DNA of 64,000 bases. It comes from Bremerella sp. P1 (GTDB taxonomy: Bacteria > Planctomycetota > Planctomycetia > Pirellulales > Pirellulaceae). Positions 8,771 to 17,186 of the stretch are shown in pieces. Where the stretch lies: the NCBI RefSeq assembly GCF_028748185.1, contig NZ_CP118164.1, positions 4,427,814-4,491,813 on the forward strand, read 5' to 3'. The notes under the pieces are model-generated. The model was not told the DNA's origin. It saw only the letters and a program-made list of their open reading frames with translations, and searched no databases. Made by a program: the position numbers and the translations under genes. The number at the start of each line of letters is the position of its first letter. Position 1 is the stretch's first letter.

Positions 8771-10110
8771 AAATCGAACTTCGCAAGCTGGCCGACATTC
8801 GGCCGTACGACAAGAACCCCCGCCTGAACGACAACGCGGTCGCAGCCGTTGCGGCATCCATACGTGAGTTTGGTTTCCGGCAACCGATCGTGGTTGATAC
8901 CGACTCCGTCATCATCTGTGGACACACGCGCTACAAGGCTGCCGTGCAACTGGGCCTTGAGAAGCTGCCGGTCCACACCGCCAAGGATCTGACGCCCGAG
9001 CAGATCAAGGCGTATCGCATCGCCGACAACAAGACCGGTGAGCTGGCCGAGTGGAACTACGACTTGCTGCCGATTGAGTTGGGCGAGCTGCAATCATGCA
9101 ATTACGACCTCGGCCTGTTGGGGTTCGACGCGGATGATCTTGCCAAGCTGCTCGACCCGGGCGTGAACGAAGGCCTCACGGATCCCGACGAGGTGCCGGA
9201 GCCACCGGACGCGCCGGTAACGCAGCCCGGCGACCTGTGGATCCTGGGGGACCACCGACTGCTTTGCGGCGACAGCAGTAAACCGGAAGACTTGGATCGC
9301 CTGCTGGACGGCGCGAAGATCCACCTTGTGAACACGGACCCGCCGTACAACGTCAAGGTGGAACCGCGATCCAACAACGCGATCGCGGCGGGCTTGTCGT
9401 CGTTCCAGGGCACCTCACACCACCAGAAGCTTGACGTGGAGCGTCACCCTGAAAAGGCGAAGCCGACCGGGAAGAAACTGCGAGCCAAGGATCGGCCGCT
9501 TGAGAACGACTTCGTTTCGGACGAGGAATTCAACCGACTGCTCGATGCCTGGTTCGGAAACATGTCTCGCGTGTTGGAACCCGGTCGCGGCTTTTATTGC
9601 TGGGGAGGCTACGCGAACCTCGGGAATTATCCACCGTTCCTCCGCAAGAACGGTCTTTATTTCTCGCAAGCGATCGTCTGGGACAAGCTGCATCCCGTGT
9701 TGACTCGCAAGGATTTCCTTGGGTGCTTCGAGCTTGCCTTCTATGGCTGGAAGGAGGGTGCCGCACATCGGTTCTACGGTCCCAACAACGTCCCCGATCT
9801 GTGGCATGTGAAGAAGATCCCGCCGCAGCAAATGGAGCATTTGACGGCCAAGCCCGCGGAACTGGCTGTTCGCGCCATGCAGTACTCGACCGTCGCTGGT
9901 GAAAACGTCCTGGACCTATTCGGTGGCAGTGGCTCAACGTTGATCGGCGCGGAGCAGACAGGACGCAGCGCATTCCTGATGGAGATCGACATGCCGTATT
10001 GCGACGTCATCGTCGACAGGTTTCAGCGGTTCAGCGGCAAGCAGGCTGTGCTGGAGCGAACCGGTGAATCGCCGATTCCAATGAAGGCGCGAGAGGAGGC
10101 GATGCGATGA
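8767..10110 (+). CDS. ParB/Sulfiredoxin-like domain fused to DNA methyltransferase
   Basis: A 447-residue fusion. The N-terminal ParB-like nuclease domain (residues 1-100) has YDKNPRLND, GFRQPIVVD and GHTRYKAA. The methyltransferase domain starts after the QPGDLWILGDHRLLCGDS segment; its catalytic motif is TDPPYN, and the SAM-binding motif DLFGGSGST lies C-terminal to it, the order of beta-class N4-cytosine or N6-adenine enzymes. Such phage enzymes modify adenine or cytosine, often to evade restriction. The homologue in element B is frameshifted. Target sequence cannot be read from the sequence. ATGA overlaps link it to both neighbours. Confidence 0.9.
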   Translation: MKIELRKLADIRPYDKNPRLNDNAVAAVAASIREFGFRQPIVVDTDSVIICGHTRYKAAVQLGLEKLPVHTAKDLTPEQIKAYRIADNKTGELAEWNYDLLPIELGELQSCNYDLGLLGFDADDLAKLLDPGVNEGLTDPDEVPEPPDAPVTQPGDLWILGDHRLLCGDSSKPEDLDRLLDGAKIHLVNTDPPYNVKVEPRSNNAIAAGLSSFQGTSHHQKLDVERHPEKAKPTGKKLRAKDRPLENDFVSDEEFNRLLDAWFGNMSRVLEPGRGFYCWGGYANLGNYPPFLRKNGLYFSQAIVWDKLHPVLTRKDFLGCFELAFYGWKEGAAHRFYGPNNVPDLWHVKKIPPQQMEHLTAKPAELAVRAMQYSTVAGENVLDLFGGSGSTLIGAEQTGRSAFLMEIDMPYCDVIVDRFQRFSGKQAVLERTGESPIPMKAREEAMR

Positions 10111-10535
10111 CGACCGCGCGAGGGGGCGACGGTAATCGCGGCATGATTTATCTGGCCAGTCCCTACTCACACGCCCAGCGCGAAGTGCGCGAGCGACGGT
10201 TCGAGATGGCATGCCAAGCAACGGCTCAGCTAATCCATCGGGGCGAGCCAGCGTTCTCTCCGATCGTGCATAGCCACCCGCTGGTGCGTTTCGGCTTGCC
10301 GACCGATTGGGAGTTCTGGCAACGGTGTGACCGTGCATTGATGAGCTGCTGCCGGGAGATCGTGGTGCTGCAGCTCGATGGCTGGCGTGAGAGTCGAGGC
10401 GTGCAAGCCGAGATCGATCTGGCGATCGACATGGACCTGCCGGTTCGCTACTTGCCGGCGGAGATGATTTCGAATTGGTCCGGAGGCGACACCAACATGA
10501 GCGTCCGACCGTCATCCCAGGAGACGTCGATCTGA
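10107..10535 (+). CDS. DUF1937 family protein
   Basis: A 142-residue protein of the DUF1937 family, recognised by IYLASPYSH near the N-terminus, FSPIVHSHPL, the LPTDWEFW segment and GWRESRGVQAEIDLA. The fold is related to nucleoside 2-deoxyribosyltransferase-like proteins, so nucleotide metabolism is plausible. ATGA overlap with the methyltransferase gene; an alternative start is the ATG at 10143. Its 3' end overlaps the convergent DUF4314 gene by 88 bases. Confidence 0.8.
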   Translation: MTTARGGDGNRGMIYLASPYSHAQREVRERRFEMACQATAQLIHRGEPAFSPIVHSHPLVRFGLPTDWEFWQRCDRALMSCCREIVVLQLDGWRESRGVQAEIDLAIDMDLPVRYLPAEMISNWSGGDTNMSVRPSSQETSI

Positions 10536-10669
10536 TGCCAGCGGTCCTTGCCTTCCCCGAAACTCGAAACACCGACGACGGTCCCGGTCTGGCAGGGCGC
10601 AATCGGATGGGGATCGTCACTCATGGAGAGCAGGCGGATGCGGTCGCCAGTGCGCGGAAGTGTGGTCAT
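10448..10669 (-). CDS. DUF4314 family protein
   Basis: A 73-residue protein matching DUF4314: GDRIRLLSMSDDPHPI, then GTVVGV and VSWDDGRTLMLV. It resembles a small SH3-like barrel but has no known activity. It is the last gene of a minus-strand transcript that starts at the promoter-like element near 11.0 kb, and it overlaps the end of the plus-strand DUF1937 gene, so the two transcripts converge. Confidence 0.75.
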   Translation of the reverse strand: MTTLPRTGDRIRLLSMSDDPHPIAPCQTGTVVGVSSFGEGKDRWHQIDVSWDDGRTLMLVSPPDQFEIISAGK

Positions 10670-10678
10670 GGTCTTACC

Positions 10679-10933
10679 TCAGAGAATGCGGCCCAGCAGG
10701 CTGTTCTTCATGGCGTCGATTGCCATGCAGGCGTTGAGGTGCTCTTCGATCAACGCGTGGTCGTTCGTTTCCCCGATGCCGATGTCCGCGACCTCGAGCG
10801 TTTCGGCCAACGTGTGCAGCCCCTCGACCGCCTTGTAGTAGGCCTCGCGAATCTCCTGTGCCTGGTGCGGGTCCATCGTGCGGAAGGCTTCGCGGAGCCG
10901 GGTTTCGAGGTCGTTGGTCTTCTTGGCCGTCAT
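10679..10933 (-). CDS. Small conserved phage protein
   Basis: An 84-residue, probably helical protein with the conserved core MDPHQAQEIREAYYKAVEGLHTLA and C-terminal NSLLGRIL. Element B has a clear homologue at 57164-57409, also on the minus strand and also directly behind the same promoter-like element. AAGGAG precedes the ATG. The strict pairing with that promoter suggests a regulatory or accessory role in early or lysogenic expression, but no function is known. Confidence 0.7.
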   Translation of the reverse strand: MTAKKTNDLETRLREAFRTMDPHQAQEIREAYYKAVEGLHTLAETLEVADIGIGETNDHALIEEHLNACMAIDAMKNSLLGRIL

Positions 10934-10981
10934 GTCTGTTTCTCCTTGGTTGGTTTTTGGCGTTCGTCTTTGGACATGACA

Positions 10982-11010
10982 CATGAGCCATGGAAAGCGG
11001 AACACATCAA
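10982..11010 (-). promoter_or_regulatory. Shared promoter-like element, copy 1
   Basis: Read on the minus strand: TTGATG, 12 bases, then CATGGCTCATG. TTGATG could be a -35 box with CTCATG 17 bases downstream in the -10 position. The double CATG could also be an operator. Four copies exist in the window with identical 23-base offsets, each upstream of minus-strand small genes. Confidence 0.6.
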
Positions 11011-11106
11011 GCGCCGTCGCGAACATTCCGGCAGTAATCTTTCGACGCGACACGTTGGCCAGTGTCGCAACCTTTCCGAAGCGACGCCCGACGACGCCAG
11101 CCACGA

Positions 11107-11138
11107 GAAAACGCCCGCACGCGGCAAGCGTCGGGCGT
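11107..11138 (-). terminator. Rho-independent terminator of the minus-strand HARE-HTH transcript
   Basis: ACGCCCG (11111-11117) pairs with CGGGCGT (11132-11138). On the minus strand the stem is followed by TTTTC. It lies after the 11160-11360 gene and before the next promoter element. Element B has the same hairpin at the same place (57577-57606). Confidence 0.7.
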
Positions 11139-11159
11139 GTGTTGGCGGAACGTGGCCGC

Positions 11160-11360
11160 CTATCGGTATTCCTTGCGGGACGCGGGCTTGGGGCCCGGTA
11201 GAGGCGGGTCCAGCTCGTCGGCAACCGAGAGCAGCGTCTCCAGCAGGTCTTCGGCGTCGATCTTCCAACTGCGGAGGCCGTCCCCCAGTTCTTCATCGAT
11301 GCGCCGCGCCACCTTGCGAAGCGCATCGGCCACGGCGTGTTCAGGTTGCTTGTCGGTCAT
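11160..11360 (-). CDS. Hypothetical small protein
   Basis: A 66-residue protein, mostly helical and mixed in charge, with no recognised domain. GAGGAGG lies just upstream of its ATG, which strongly supports it as a real gene. It follows the HARE-HTH gene by 14 bases in the same transcript and precedes the terminator. It has no counterpart in element B. Confidence 0.6.
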   Translation of the reverse strand: MTDKQPEHAVADALRKVARRIDEELGDGLRSWKIDAEDLLETLLSVADELDPPLPGPKPASRKEYR

Positions 11361-11374
11361 GGCTTCGGGCCTCC

Positions 11375-11788
11375 TCAGCTCGCGCGGGCGAACTTGCCCC
11401 GTTCGCTCTTGATGAACCGCGCTTCGGATCCCTTCGCCTTGATCTCTCGAAGGATCGCGCTGTAGAGCGTGGCATGAGGCGTCTTGCCGCCGGGGCTGGT
11501 CCAGTACCCCTTCTCGGCCATCGCCTCGATCATCTCCTTGGTGTTGAGGGGCTCTCCGGCTTCCGCCAGCACCTTGGCGGCCGCGTCGAGCGCCGACGTG
11601 CGTTTGGGCTTGTCGCCCTTCGTCGCCTTCGGCTTCGCTGCCGCCTTCGGTTCGGCGGGAGGCGTTTCCGGCTTGGCCGCCTTCGCGGCGCGGGGCTTCG
11701 ATGCCGGCTTGGTCGATGCAACCTTCTTGGGCGAGACCTTCTTGGCGGCGGCGGGCTTTCGGGTCGTGGTGGTCTTCTTCGTGGTCAT
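11375..11788 (-). CDS. HARE-HTH protein with histone-H1-like basic tail
   Basis: A 137-residue protein. Residues 1-65 are almost entirely Lys, Ala, Pro and Thr, like bacterial histone-H1-type tails. The C-terminal winged-helix domain (about residues 66-137) reads [30 protein letters not shown], then [14 protein letters not shown], the pattern of HARE-HTH domains known from HB1, ASXL and restriction-associated proteins. It probably binds DNA, perhaps modified DNA, and compacts or silences it. The ATG at 11788 is used because the conserved MTTKKT begins there and also in the element B homologue. Function is inferred. Confidence 0.8.
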   Translation of the reverse strand: MTTKKTTTTRKPAAAKKVSPKKVASTKPASKPRAAKAAKPETPPAEPKAAAKPKATKGDKPKRTSALDAAAKVLAEAGEPLNTKEMIEAMAEKGYWTSPGGKTPHATLYSAILREIKAKGSEARFIKSERGKFARAS

Positions 11789-11890
11789 CGGTGGTCTCCG
11801 ATCTGTGGGTGGCGATGGTTTGGCTGCCATCATCAGGCGGCGGGAACCACCCGCCGCGACGCGCCGGCGTCGTCCGGTCGCGTTTCGGCT

Positions 11891-12145
11891 TCAGTACGCC
11901 ACCTCCCAGGCTCGCTTGCTCCCGTAGCCGAGCTGCTGGCCTTCGCAGATGTAGAGCACCTGGTCCGCTTCGACGTCGTCGTCATCTTCGTCGTCGGGGT
12001 CGGCGTTGATCTCCTCGCCGGAAGCCAAGCCGAAGATCGTGTTCTCGAAGGGCCAGTTCTGCTGCGTCATCAATCGCACCTCGGCGTCGCCGCCAATCTC
12101 GTCGCGGTAGTCTTCGAGGCGCTGGATCAATTCGTCGATGGTCAT
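11891..12145 (-). CDS. Acidic hypothetical protein
   Basis: An 84-residue protein with an N-terminal helix (MTIDELIQRLEDYRDEIG), a middle segment and a strongly acidic DPDDEDDDDVEAD patch near residue 55. AGGAGA precedes the ATG. It lies between two other small genes of the minus-strand transcript. Acidic small phage proteins can mimic DNA or bind host regulators, but nothing here proves that. Confidence 0.6.
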   Translation of the reverse strand: MTIDELIQRLEDYRDEIGGDAEVRLMTQQNWPFENTIFGLASGEEINADPDDEDDDDVEADQVLYICEGQQLGYGSKRAWEVAY

Positions 12146-12169
12146 GGTCGTTCTCCTGTTGGGTTGGCG

Positions 12170-12502
12170 TTAGCGTGCGTAGATGTGTTCGGCGAGGCCG
12201 GCGGCGAGGAAGTCGATCACCGCCTGCGTCTTGTCGGTGGCGGCGGGTACGTCGAGCCCGCGGTCCCAGTTGAAAACCGTCTGCTTCGTGTCGAGCCGGG
12301 CGATCCAAAGCTTCGAGATGCGGCTTTCTCCGATCTCCCAATCCGGGTTGTCGGCGTGTTCCGGAAAGACCAATGCGTCGAAGCGGAACTCGTCGATCGT
12401 TCCCGCCACCCAAGTCCCGCCCCCGGAAGCGCGGCGGGTCGTTCGCAGGATTCGCAGGTCGTCGCCCAGGTCGTACTCGAAAGGTTCGTGCGTGTCGGTC
12501 AT
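12170..12502 (-). CDS. Hypothetical protein, first gene of minus-strand operon
   Basis: A 110-residue protein of mixed beta/alpha character (GGGTWVAGTIDEFRFDALVF, then WIARLD and VFNWDRGLDVP) with no domain I can name. GGAGAAACGACC precedes the ATG. It is the first gene behind promoter-like copy 2, so its transcript probably continues through the acidic protein, HARE-HTH and 66-residue protein to the terminator near 11.1 kb. Confidence 0.6.
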   Translation of the reverse strand: MTDTHEPFEYDLGDDLRILRTTRRASGGGTWVAGTIDEFRFDALVFPEHADNPDWEIGESRISKLWIARLDTKQTVFNWDRGLDVPAATDKTQAVIDFLAAGLAEHIYAR

Positions 12503-12552
12503 GGTCGTTTCTCCGTGGTTTGGTGGTCCGCGATCCGCATCGCGATGACACA

Positions 12553-12581
12553 CATGAGCCATGCGTTCGGAAACACATCAA
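12553..12581 (-). promoter_or_regulatory. Shared promoter-like element, copy 2
   Basis: Same TTGATG-N12-CATGGCTCATG layout as copy 1. Similarity to copy 4 in element B continues for more than 80 bases across the whole divergent region before the packaging genes, so this region may also hold the plus-strand late promoter or a packaging site. Confidence 0.6.
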
Positions 12582-12749
12582 GCGATCCTGGCAGCAATTC
12601 CGGAGATTCTCTTGGACCGCGAAAGGGCCGCGAAATTGGCCCGTGTCCGCGTCCTCAAGACATGCCAACGAGGAGGCGAGAAGTCAGAAACATCGCCACG
12701 TGTGGCCCCGTGTTGGCCCACACGCAAAGTCCGCGAAATGGAGCCAGCC

Positions 12750-12956
12750 ATGTCGAATGAGAAAGGCCCCTTGGACCCGAATCGGCTGACTCCCGCGCAA
12801 GCTTCGAAGTTGCTCTCGGCAGCCGCGAAGGTGCAGATCCCAGTCGGGCAGATTGAAGAAGACATTCAAAGCGGCGCTCCAACCAATCCGGATGGAACGC
12901 TGAACCTAATGCATTACGCGGCTTGGCTCGTGAAGGGGATGGGACGTGGCAGCTGA
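12750..12956 (+). CDS. Possible terminase small subunit
   Basis: A 68-residue protein: LTPAQASKLLSAAAKV, then a helix and LMHYAAWLVKGM. The same pattern (RPSELCRLLNSTPLGEV ... LLRYVAWLVELR) begins the next protein, the large terminase. A short HTH-like DNA-binding unit directly before the large terminase suggests a small subunit. GGAG precedes the ATG; the gene overlaps the terminase start by 11 bases. Assignment rests on position and this internal similarity. Confidence 0.5.
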   Translation: MSNEKGPLDPNRLTPAQASKLLSAAAKVQIPVGQIEEDIQSGAPTNPDGTLNLMHYAAWLVKGMGRGS

Positions 12957-15213
12957 CCCGCGGAAGCTCCGGCCCAGTGAGTTGTGCCGGCTGCTCAATT
13001 CAACACCGCTAGGCGAGGTGATCAGCGAACGACAGCTGCATCGCCATCGCACGCGCGCTGGGCTACGGATCGGCGACGCCAGGCACATCGACTTGCTGCG
13101 CTACGTCGCGTGGCTGGTCGAACTGAGGCATGCACCCAAATCCGAACCCGATGGCGATTCGTACGAGAAGCTGAAAGAACGGGCCCGCGCGCGAAACGTG
13201 GCACTGGCGATCGCCGGTCGAGACATCGGCGACTTGCCAGAAGTGGTTGACCCGCAGCGGAAGGCGAAGGCCGCGAGCGACTTTCGCTACTTCTGCGAAG
13301 CCTATTTCCCGCTCACGTTTCATCTGGCTTGGTCGACCGATCACCTCAAGGTCATCACGCGCATCGAGCAGGCAGTACTGCGTGGTGGACTCTTCGCCAT
13401 GGCTATGCCTCGCGGATCGGGTAAGACGACCATCTGTGAGTGCGCATGCATTTGGGCGGTACTCAACGGCCACCGGGAATTCGTCTGTCTGATCGGCAGC
13501 GACGAAGGCCACGCGATGGACATGCTCGACTCGATCAAGATGGAACTCGATGGCAACGATCTGCTACTCGAGGACTATCCGGAAGTCGTCTATCCGATTC
13601 AGGCACTCGACGGGATCGCCAACCGCTGCAATGGACAGCTCTACCAGGGACACCGGACGCACATCGGCTGGACGGCTCGCGAAGTCGTGTTGCCGACCAT
13701 TCCTGGAAGCGTTGGCAGCGGCGCGATCATCAAGGTCGCTGGGATCACCGGTCGCATTCGCGGGATGAAATACAAGCGATCCGATGGCCAGACGATGCGA
13801 CCATCGCTTGTGGTCATCGACGACCCGCAAACGGACGAGTCCGCCCGGTCGCTATCGCAGTGTGCAACCCGTGAGAGCATTCTGGCTGGGGCGATTCTGG
13901 GCTTGGCGGGACCGGGCAAAAAGATCTCCGGCATCATGCCGTGCACGGTCATTCGTCCCGGTGACATGGCAGACAACATCCTCTGCCGCGACAAGCATCC
14001 GGAATGGAATGGCGAACGGACCAAGATGGTCGACGCGTTTCCGAGCAACGAATCGCTGTGGCTACGATACGGCGAGCTTCGGGCAGAGAGTCTTCGCCAA
14101 CATGGAGACATCCGATTGGCGACCGACTTCTACGTGGCAAATCGCGAGGCGATGGACGAGGGAGCCAAAGTCGCCTGGCCCGAGCGATACAACCACGACG
14201 AGGTGTCGGCGATCCAGCACGCGATGAATCTGAAGCTTCAAGATGAGGCTGCCTTCTTTGCGGAGTATCAGAACGAGCCGCTCCCCGAGGACACCGGCAC
14301 CGACGACGAACTGACGCCCGATCAGATTGCTCGCAAGTTCAACCGCATGGAGCGTCTCGCGATACCCATCGGTTGCAACCACGTCACCACGTTCATCGAT
14401 GTGCAGGCCAACCTGCTGTTCTATGTCGTGGCCGCCTGGGAGGAGGATTTCACGGGGTACGTGGTCGACTACGGCACGTTCCCCGACCAGCAGCGTCCGT
14501 ACTTCACGCTCCGTGACGCTCGCCAGACGTTAACCACGGCAACCATGAACACCGGACTAGAAGGATCGATCTTCGCAGGCTTGGAATCGTTGACCGCCAC
14601 ACTCCTTGGCCGCGAATGGAAACGTGATGACGGCGCCATGCTGCGAAGCGAACGCTGCCTGATCGACGCGAACTGGGGATCCTCAACCGACGTGGTGTAT
14701 CAGTTCTGCCGGCAGTCCGCGCACGCCAGCATCGTGATGCCCAGCCACGGCCGTTTCGTGGGAGCGTCCAGTCAGCCTTTCTCCGAGTACAAGCGTCGCC
14801 CCGGCGATCGCGTCGGCCACAACTGGCGTGTACCCAATGTCCGTGGCAAACGCGCGGTGCGGCACGTGGTCTACGACACCAACTACTGGAAGTCGTTCAT
14901 TCACGCGCGGCTCGCGGTTGCGATGGGAGATCGCGGGTGTTTGTCGCTCTTCGGTACCAGCCCCGAAACGCACCGGCTTTTTGCCGACCATCTGTCCGCC
15001 GAATACCGCGTGAAGACGGAAGGCCGTGGACGCACGGTGGATGAGTGGAAGATGCGGCCGGAGCGAGCCGACAACCACTGGTTCGATTGTCTCGTAGGCT
15101 GTGCCGTGGCTGCTTCCATGCAGGGCGTCGTGCTCGGCGGTACCGAAGCGAAGCTACAGCCCGAGAAGAAACGCGTGAGCTTCGCAGCACTCCAGCGGAG
15201 GCGGCGTGCATGA
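12946..15213 (+). CDS. Terminase large subunit, GpA-type
   Basis: A 755-residue packaging motor. A small HTH-like N-terminal domain (residues 5-60) precedes the ATPase: Walker A MPRGSGKTT near residue 160 and Walker B SLVVIDDPQ. The C-terminal nuclease part has THVTTFIDVQANLLFY, LIDANWGSS and a final DNHWFDCLVG segment, as in GpA-type terminases. The enzyme cuts concatemeric DNA and pumps it into proheads. Start is a GTG at 12946. Element B uses an unrelated HK97-type terminase. Confidence 0.88.
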   Translation: MAADPRKLRPSELCRLLNSTPLGEVISERQLHRHRTRAGLRIGDARHIDLLRYVAWLVELRHAPKSEPDGDSYEKLKERARARNVALAIAGRDIGDLPEVVDPQRKAKAASDFRYFCEAYFPLTFHLAWSTDHLKVITRIEQAVLRGGLFAMAMPRGSGKTTICECACIWAVLNGHREFVCLIGSDEGHAMDMLDSIKMELDGNDLLLEDYPEVVYPIQALDGIANRCNGQLYQGHRTHIGWTAREVVLPTIPGSVGSGAIIKVAGITGRIRGMKYKRSDGQTMRPSLVVIDDPQTDESARSLSQCATRESILAGAILGLAGPGKKISGIMPCTVIRPGDMADNILCRDKHPEWNGERTKMVDAFPSNESLWLRYGELRAESLRQHGDIRLATDFYVANREAMDEGAKVAWPERYNHDEVSAIQHAMNLKLQDEAAFFAEYQNEPLPEDTGTDDELTPDQIARKFNRMERLAIPIGCNHVTTFIDVQANLLFYVVAAWEEDFTGYVVDYGTFPDQQRPYFTLRDARQTLTTATMNTGLEGSIFAGLESLTATLLGREWKRDDGAMLRSERCLIDANWGSSTDVVYQFCRQSAHASIVMPSHGRFVGASSQPFSEYKRRPGDRVGHNWRVPNVRGKRAVRHVVYDTNYWKSFIHARLAVAMGDRGCLSLFGTSPETHRLFADHLSAEYRVKTEGRGRTVDEWKMRPERADNHWFDCLVGCAVAASMQGVVLGGTEAKLQPEKKRVSFAALQRRRRA

Positions 15214-15404
15214 ATCACAAAGATCCGCCGGAGCAACCACGCGGAATCGAATGTCCCCAGTGTGGCTGCCGCCATTTCTACACGACGCACACTGAGCCTC
15301 TTCGGGACGGACGGATCCGCCGCCGGAAGTCCTGCCGGCATTGTGGAAGACGAATCGTGACTTACGAGTCACCACAAGGCATTTCCAAAGCAGCGGATCG
15401 CTAG
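15210..15404 (+). CDS. NrdR-like zinc-ribbon protein
   Basis: A 64-residue protein with CPQCGCRHFYTTHTEPLRDG and RRRKSCRHCGRRIVTYE, the four-cysteine zinc ribbon that begins the NrdR repressor, including the RRRxC and TYE ends. It lacks the NrdR ATP-cone. It is coupled to the terminase gene by ATGA. It may be a small nucleic-acid-binding protein for packaging; the resemblance to NrdR is limited to the ribbon. Confidence 0.7.
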   Translation: MNHKDPPEQPRGIECPQCGCRHFYTTHTEPLRDGRIRRRKSCRHCGRRIVTYESPQGISKAADR

Positions 15405-15516
15405 ATGTAGCACCATTCGATCGACGCACCAACTTCTTTCGTCAAATCGCAGGTCGACCGGGTAGGTCAACAGATAGGGGAGCATCGTTCCATGCTCTCC
15501 GCTGGAGTACCTGCCG

Positions 15517-15714
15517 ATGCCTGACGACCTCTCCAATGACATTCGCCAGAATGCCCAGGGACCTGCCAAGGCCGCTGGGGACGCTGGCAGCGTCGAGCAG
15601 CACAAACTCCCGGACCAGATCGCAGCCGACAAGTACCTGGCCTCCAAAGAGGCGGCCAAGACGAAGCGGCGCGGCCTGGTGTTCAACAAGCTCGTTCCAC
15701 CGGGAGCCGATTGA
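15517..15714 (+). CDS. Small protein between terminase and portal
   Basis: A 65-residue protein (QIAADKYLASKEAAKTKRRGLVFNKL in two parts) with no named domain. Its position between terminase and portal matches that of small head-completion proteins. It overlaps the portal start. A hairpin at 15478-15500 (GGGAGCAT/ATGCTCTCC) lies just upstream and may influence its translation. Confidence 0.55.
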   Translation: MPDDLSNDIRQNAQGPAKAAGDAGSVEQHKLPDQIAADKYLASKEAAKTKRRGLVFNKLVPPGAD

Positions 15715-17186
15715 CCGTGCTGAACTGGCTGTCCAAGCGACTGTTCTCGAACCAGAAGTCCCAAGTGCGCGGCGTGCTGCGTCACCGTGGACTGCGACTG
15801 CGCTACGACGCAGCCGTGACCACGGAGGACAACCGTCGCCACTGGGCCAACGCCGATGGCCTATCCGCCAATGCGGCCAATAGCCCAGAAGTACGCCGCG
15901 TTCTGCGGAATCGATCGCGCTACGAAGTCGCCAATAACAGCTATGCACGCGGCATCGTGCTCACGCTGGCCCACGACGTGATCGGCACCGGTCCCCGTCT
16001 CCAATTGCTCACCAGCGATGGCGAAGCCAACCGACGCATCGAACAGGCGTTCATGCAGTGGGCTCGCGCCATCGATCTTCCGCAAAAGCTCCGCACGATG
16101 CGGGTATCGCGCGCCACGGATGGCGAATCTTTCGCCGTTCTGACCAGCAACCCGCGTCTGACTACCGATATCCAACTCGACCTGCGATTGGTCGAGGCGG
16201 ATCAGGTGGCGACCCCGGATCTCAATCAACTCACGGGTGACTCCGTCGATGGCATCGTATTCGACGCGTACGGAAACCCCGTCGAATACCACATCCTCCA
16301 GGGGCATCCGGGTGAAGGAACCGCCGGGATCCTTCGGGGCTACGACCGGATTCCGGCTTCCAGTGTTGTGCACTGGTTTCGCTGCGATCGCCCCGGTCAG
16401 GCTCGCGGGATTCCGGACATCATGCCGGCGTTGCCGCTATTCGCTCAGCTACGCCGCTTCACGCTCGCGGTTCTCTCCGCTGCGGAGACGGCAGCCGACT
16501 TCGCGGGCATCCTCTACACCGACGCTCCCGCCAACGGTGAAGCCGACGCGGCCGAACCCTTCGAGCCAATCGAACTTGAAAAGCGTGCGCTGCTGACGAT
16601 GCCTGGCGGATGGAAGATGAGTCAGATGGAGGCCCAGCAGCCATCGACGACTTACGCAGAGTTCAAGCACGAACTACTGAACGAAATCAGCCGCTGCCTG
16701 AACATGCCGTACAACATCGCTGCGGCGAACAGCAGTGGATACAACTACGCCTCGGGTCGCCTCGATCATCAGACCTACTTCAAAGCCATTCGCGTCGAGC
16801 AATCACATCTGGAAAGCGTCGTGCTCGATCGCATTCTCGCCGCCTGGTTCGACGAAGCCGCGTTGATTCCAGGCCTTCTGCCAGCCGGTCTCGGCCCAAT
16901 CGCTCAATGGTCCCATCAGTGGTTTTGGGACGGACACGAGCATGTGGATCCTGCCAAGGAGGCGTCGGCACAAGCCACGCGTCTGGCCAGTCACACAACC
17001 ACGCTCGCTGACGAATACGCGCGGCGCGGTCTCGACTGGGAAACGCAACTAAGGCAGCGGGCCAAAGAGCTCGCACTGATGAATGAACTCGGGCTCACCG
17101 CTGCAGAGAGCCAACCCTCAACTTCCACGGAGGACACCGATGAAGGCGACGAAGCCGACGAAGAAGTCCCAGCCAACCGATCCTGA
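15711..17186 (+). CDS. Phage portal protein, lambda family
   Basis: A 491-residue portal protein. The N-terminal region (residues 20-110, with HWANADGLSANAANSPEVRR and NNSYARGIVLTLAHDVIG) and the central portal core are typical of the lambda-type family. Twelve copies form the channel at one capsid vertex, where terminase docks and DNA passes. The TTG at 15711 overlaps the upstream stop; a GTG at 15717 is an alternative. The C-terminus is acidic and overlaps the next start by 47 bases. Confidence 0.88.
   Translation: MTVLNWLSKRLFSNQKSQVRGVLRHRGLRLRYDAAVTTEDNRRHWANADGLSANAANSPEVRRVLRNRSRYEVANNSYARGIVLTLAHDVIGTGPRLQLLTSDGEANRRIEQAFMQWARAIDLPQKLRTMRVSRATDGESFAVLTSNPRLTTDIQLDLRLVEADQVATPDLNQLTGDSVDGIVFDAYGNPVEYHILQGHPGEGTAGILRGYDRIPASSVVHWFRCDRPGQARGIPDIMPALPLFAQLRRFTLAVLSAAETAADFAGILYTDAPANGEADAAEPFEPIELEKRALLTMPGGWKMSQMEAQQPSTTYAEFKHELLNEISRCLNMPYNIAAANSSGYNYASGRLDHQTYFKAIRVEQSHLESVVLDRILAAWFDEAALIPGLLPAGLGPIAQWSHQWFWDGHEHVDPAKEASAQATRLASHTTTLADEYARRGLDWETQLRQRAKELALMNELGLTAAESQPSTSTEDTDEGDEADEEVPANRS

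Noticed and set aside
10475-12760. 761-codon plus-strand open frame opposite the minus-strand small genes
   Set aside because: It covers promoters, terminators and several conserved minus-strand genes and has no recognisable domain.
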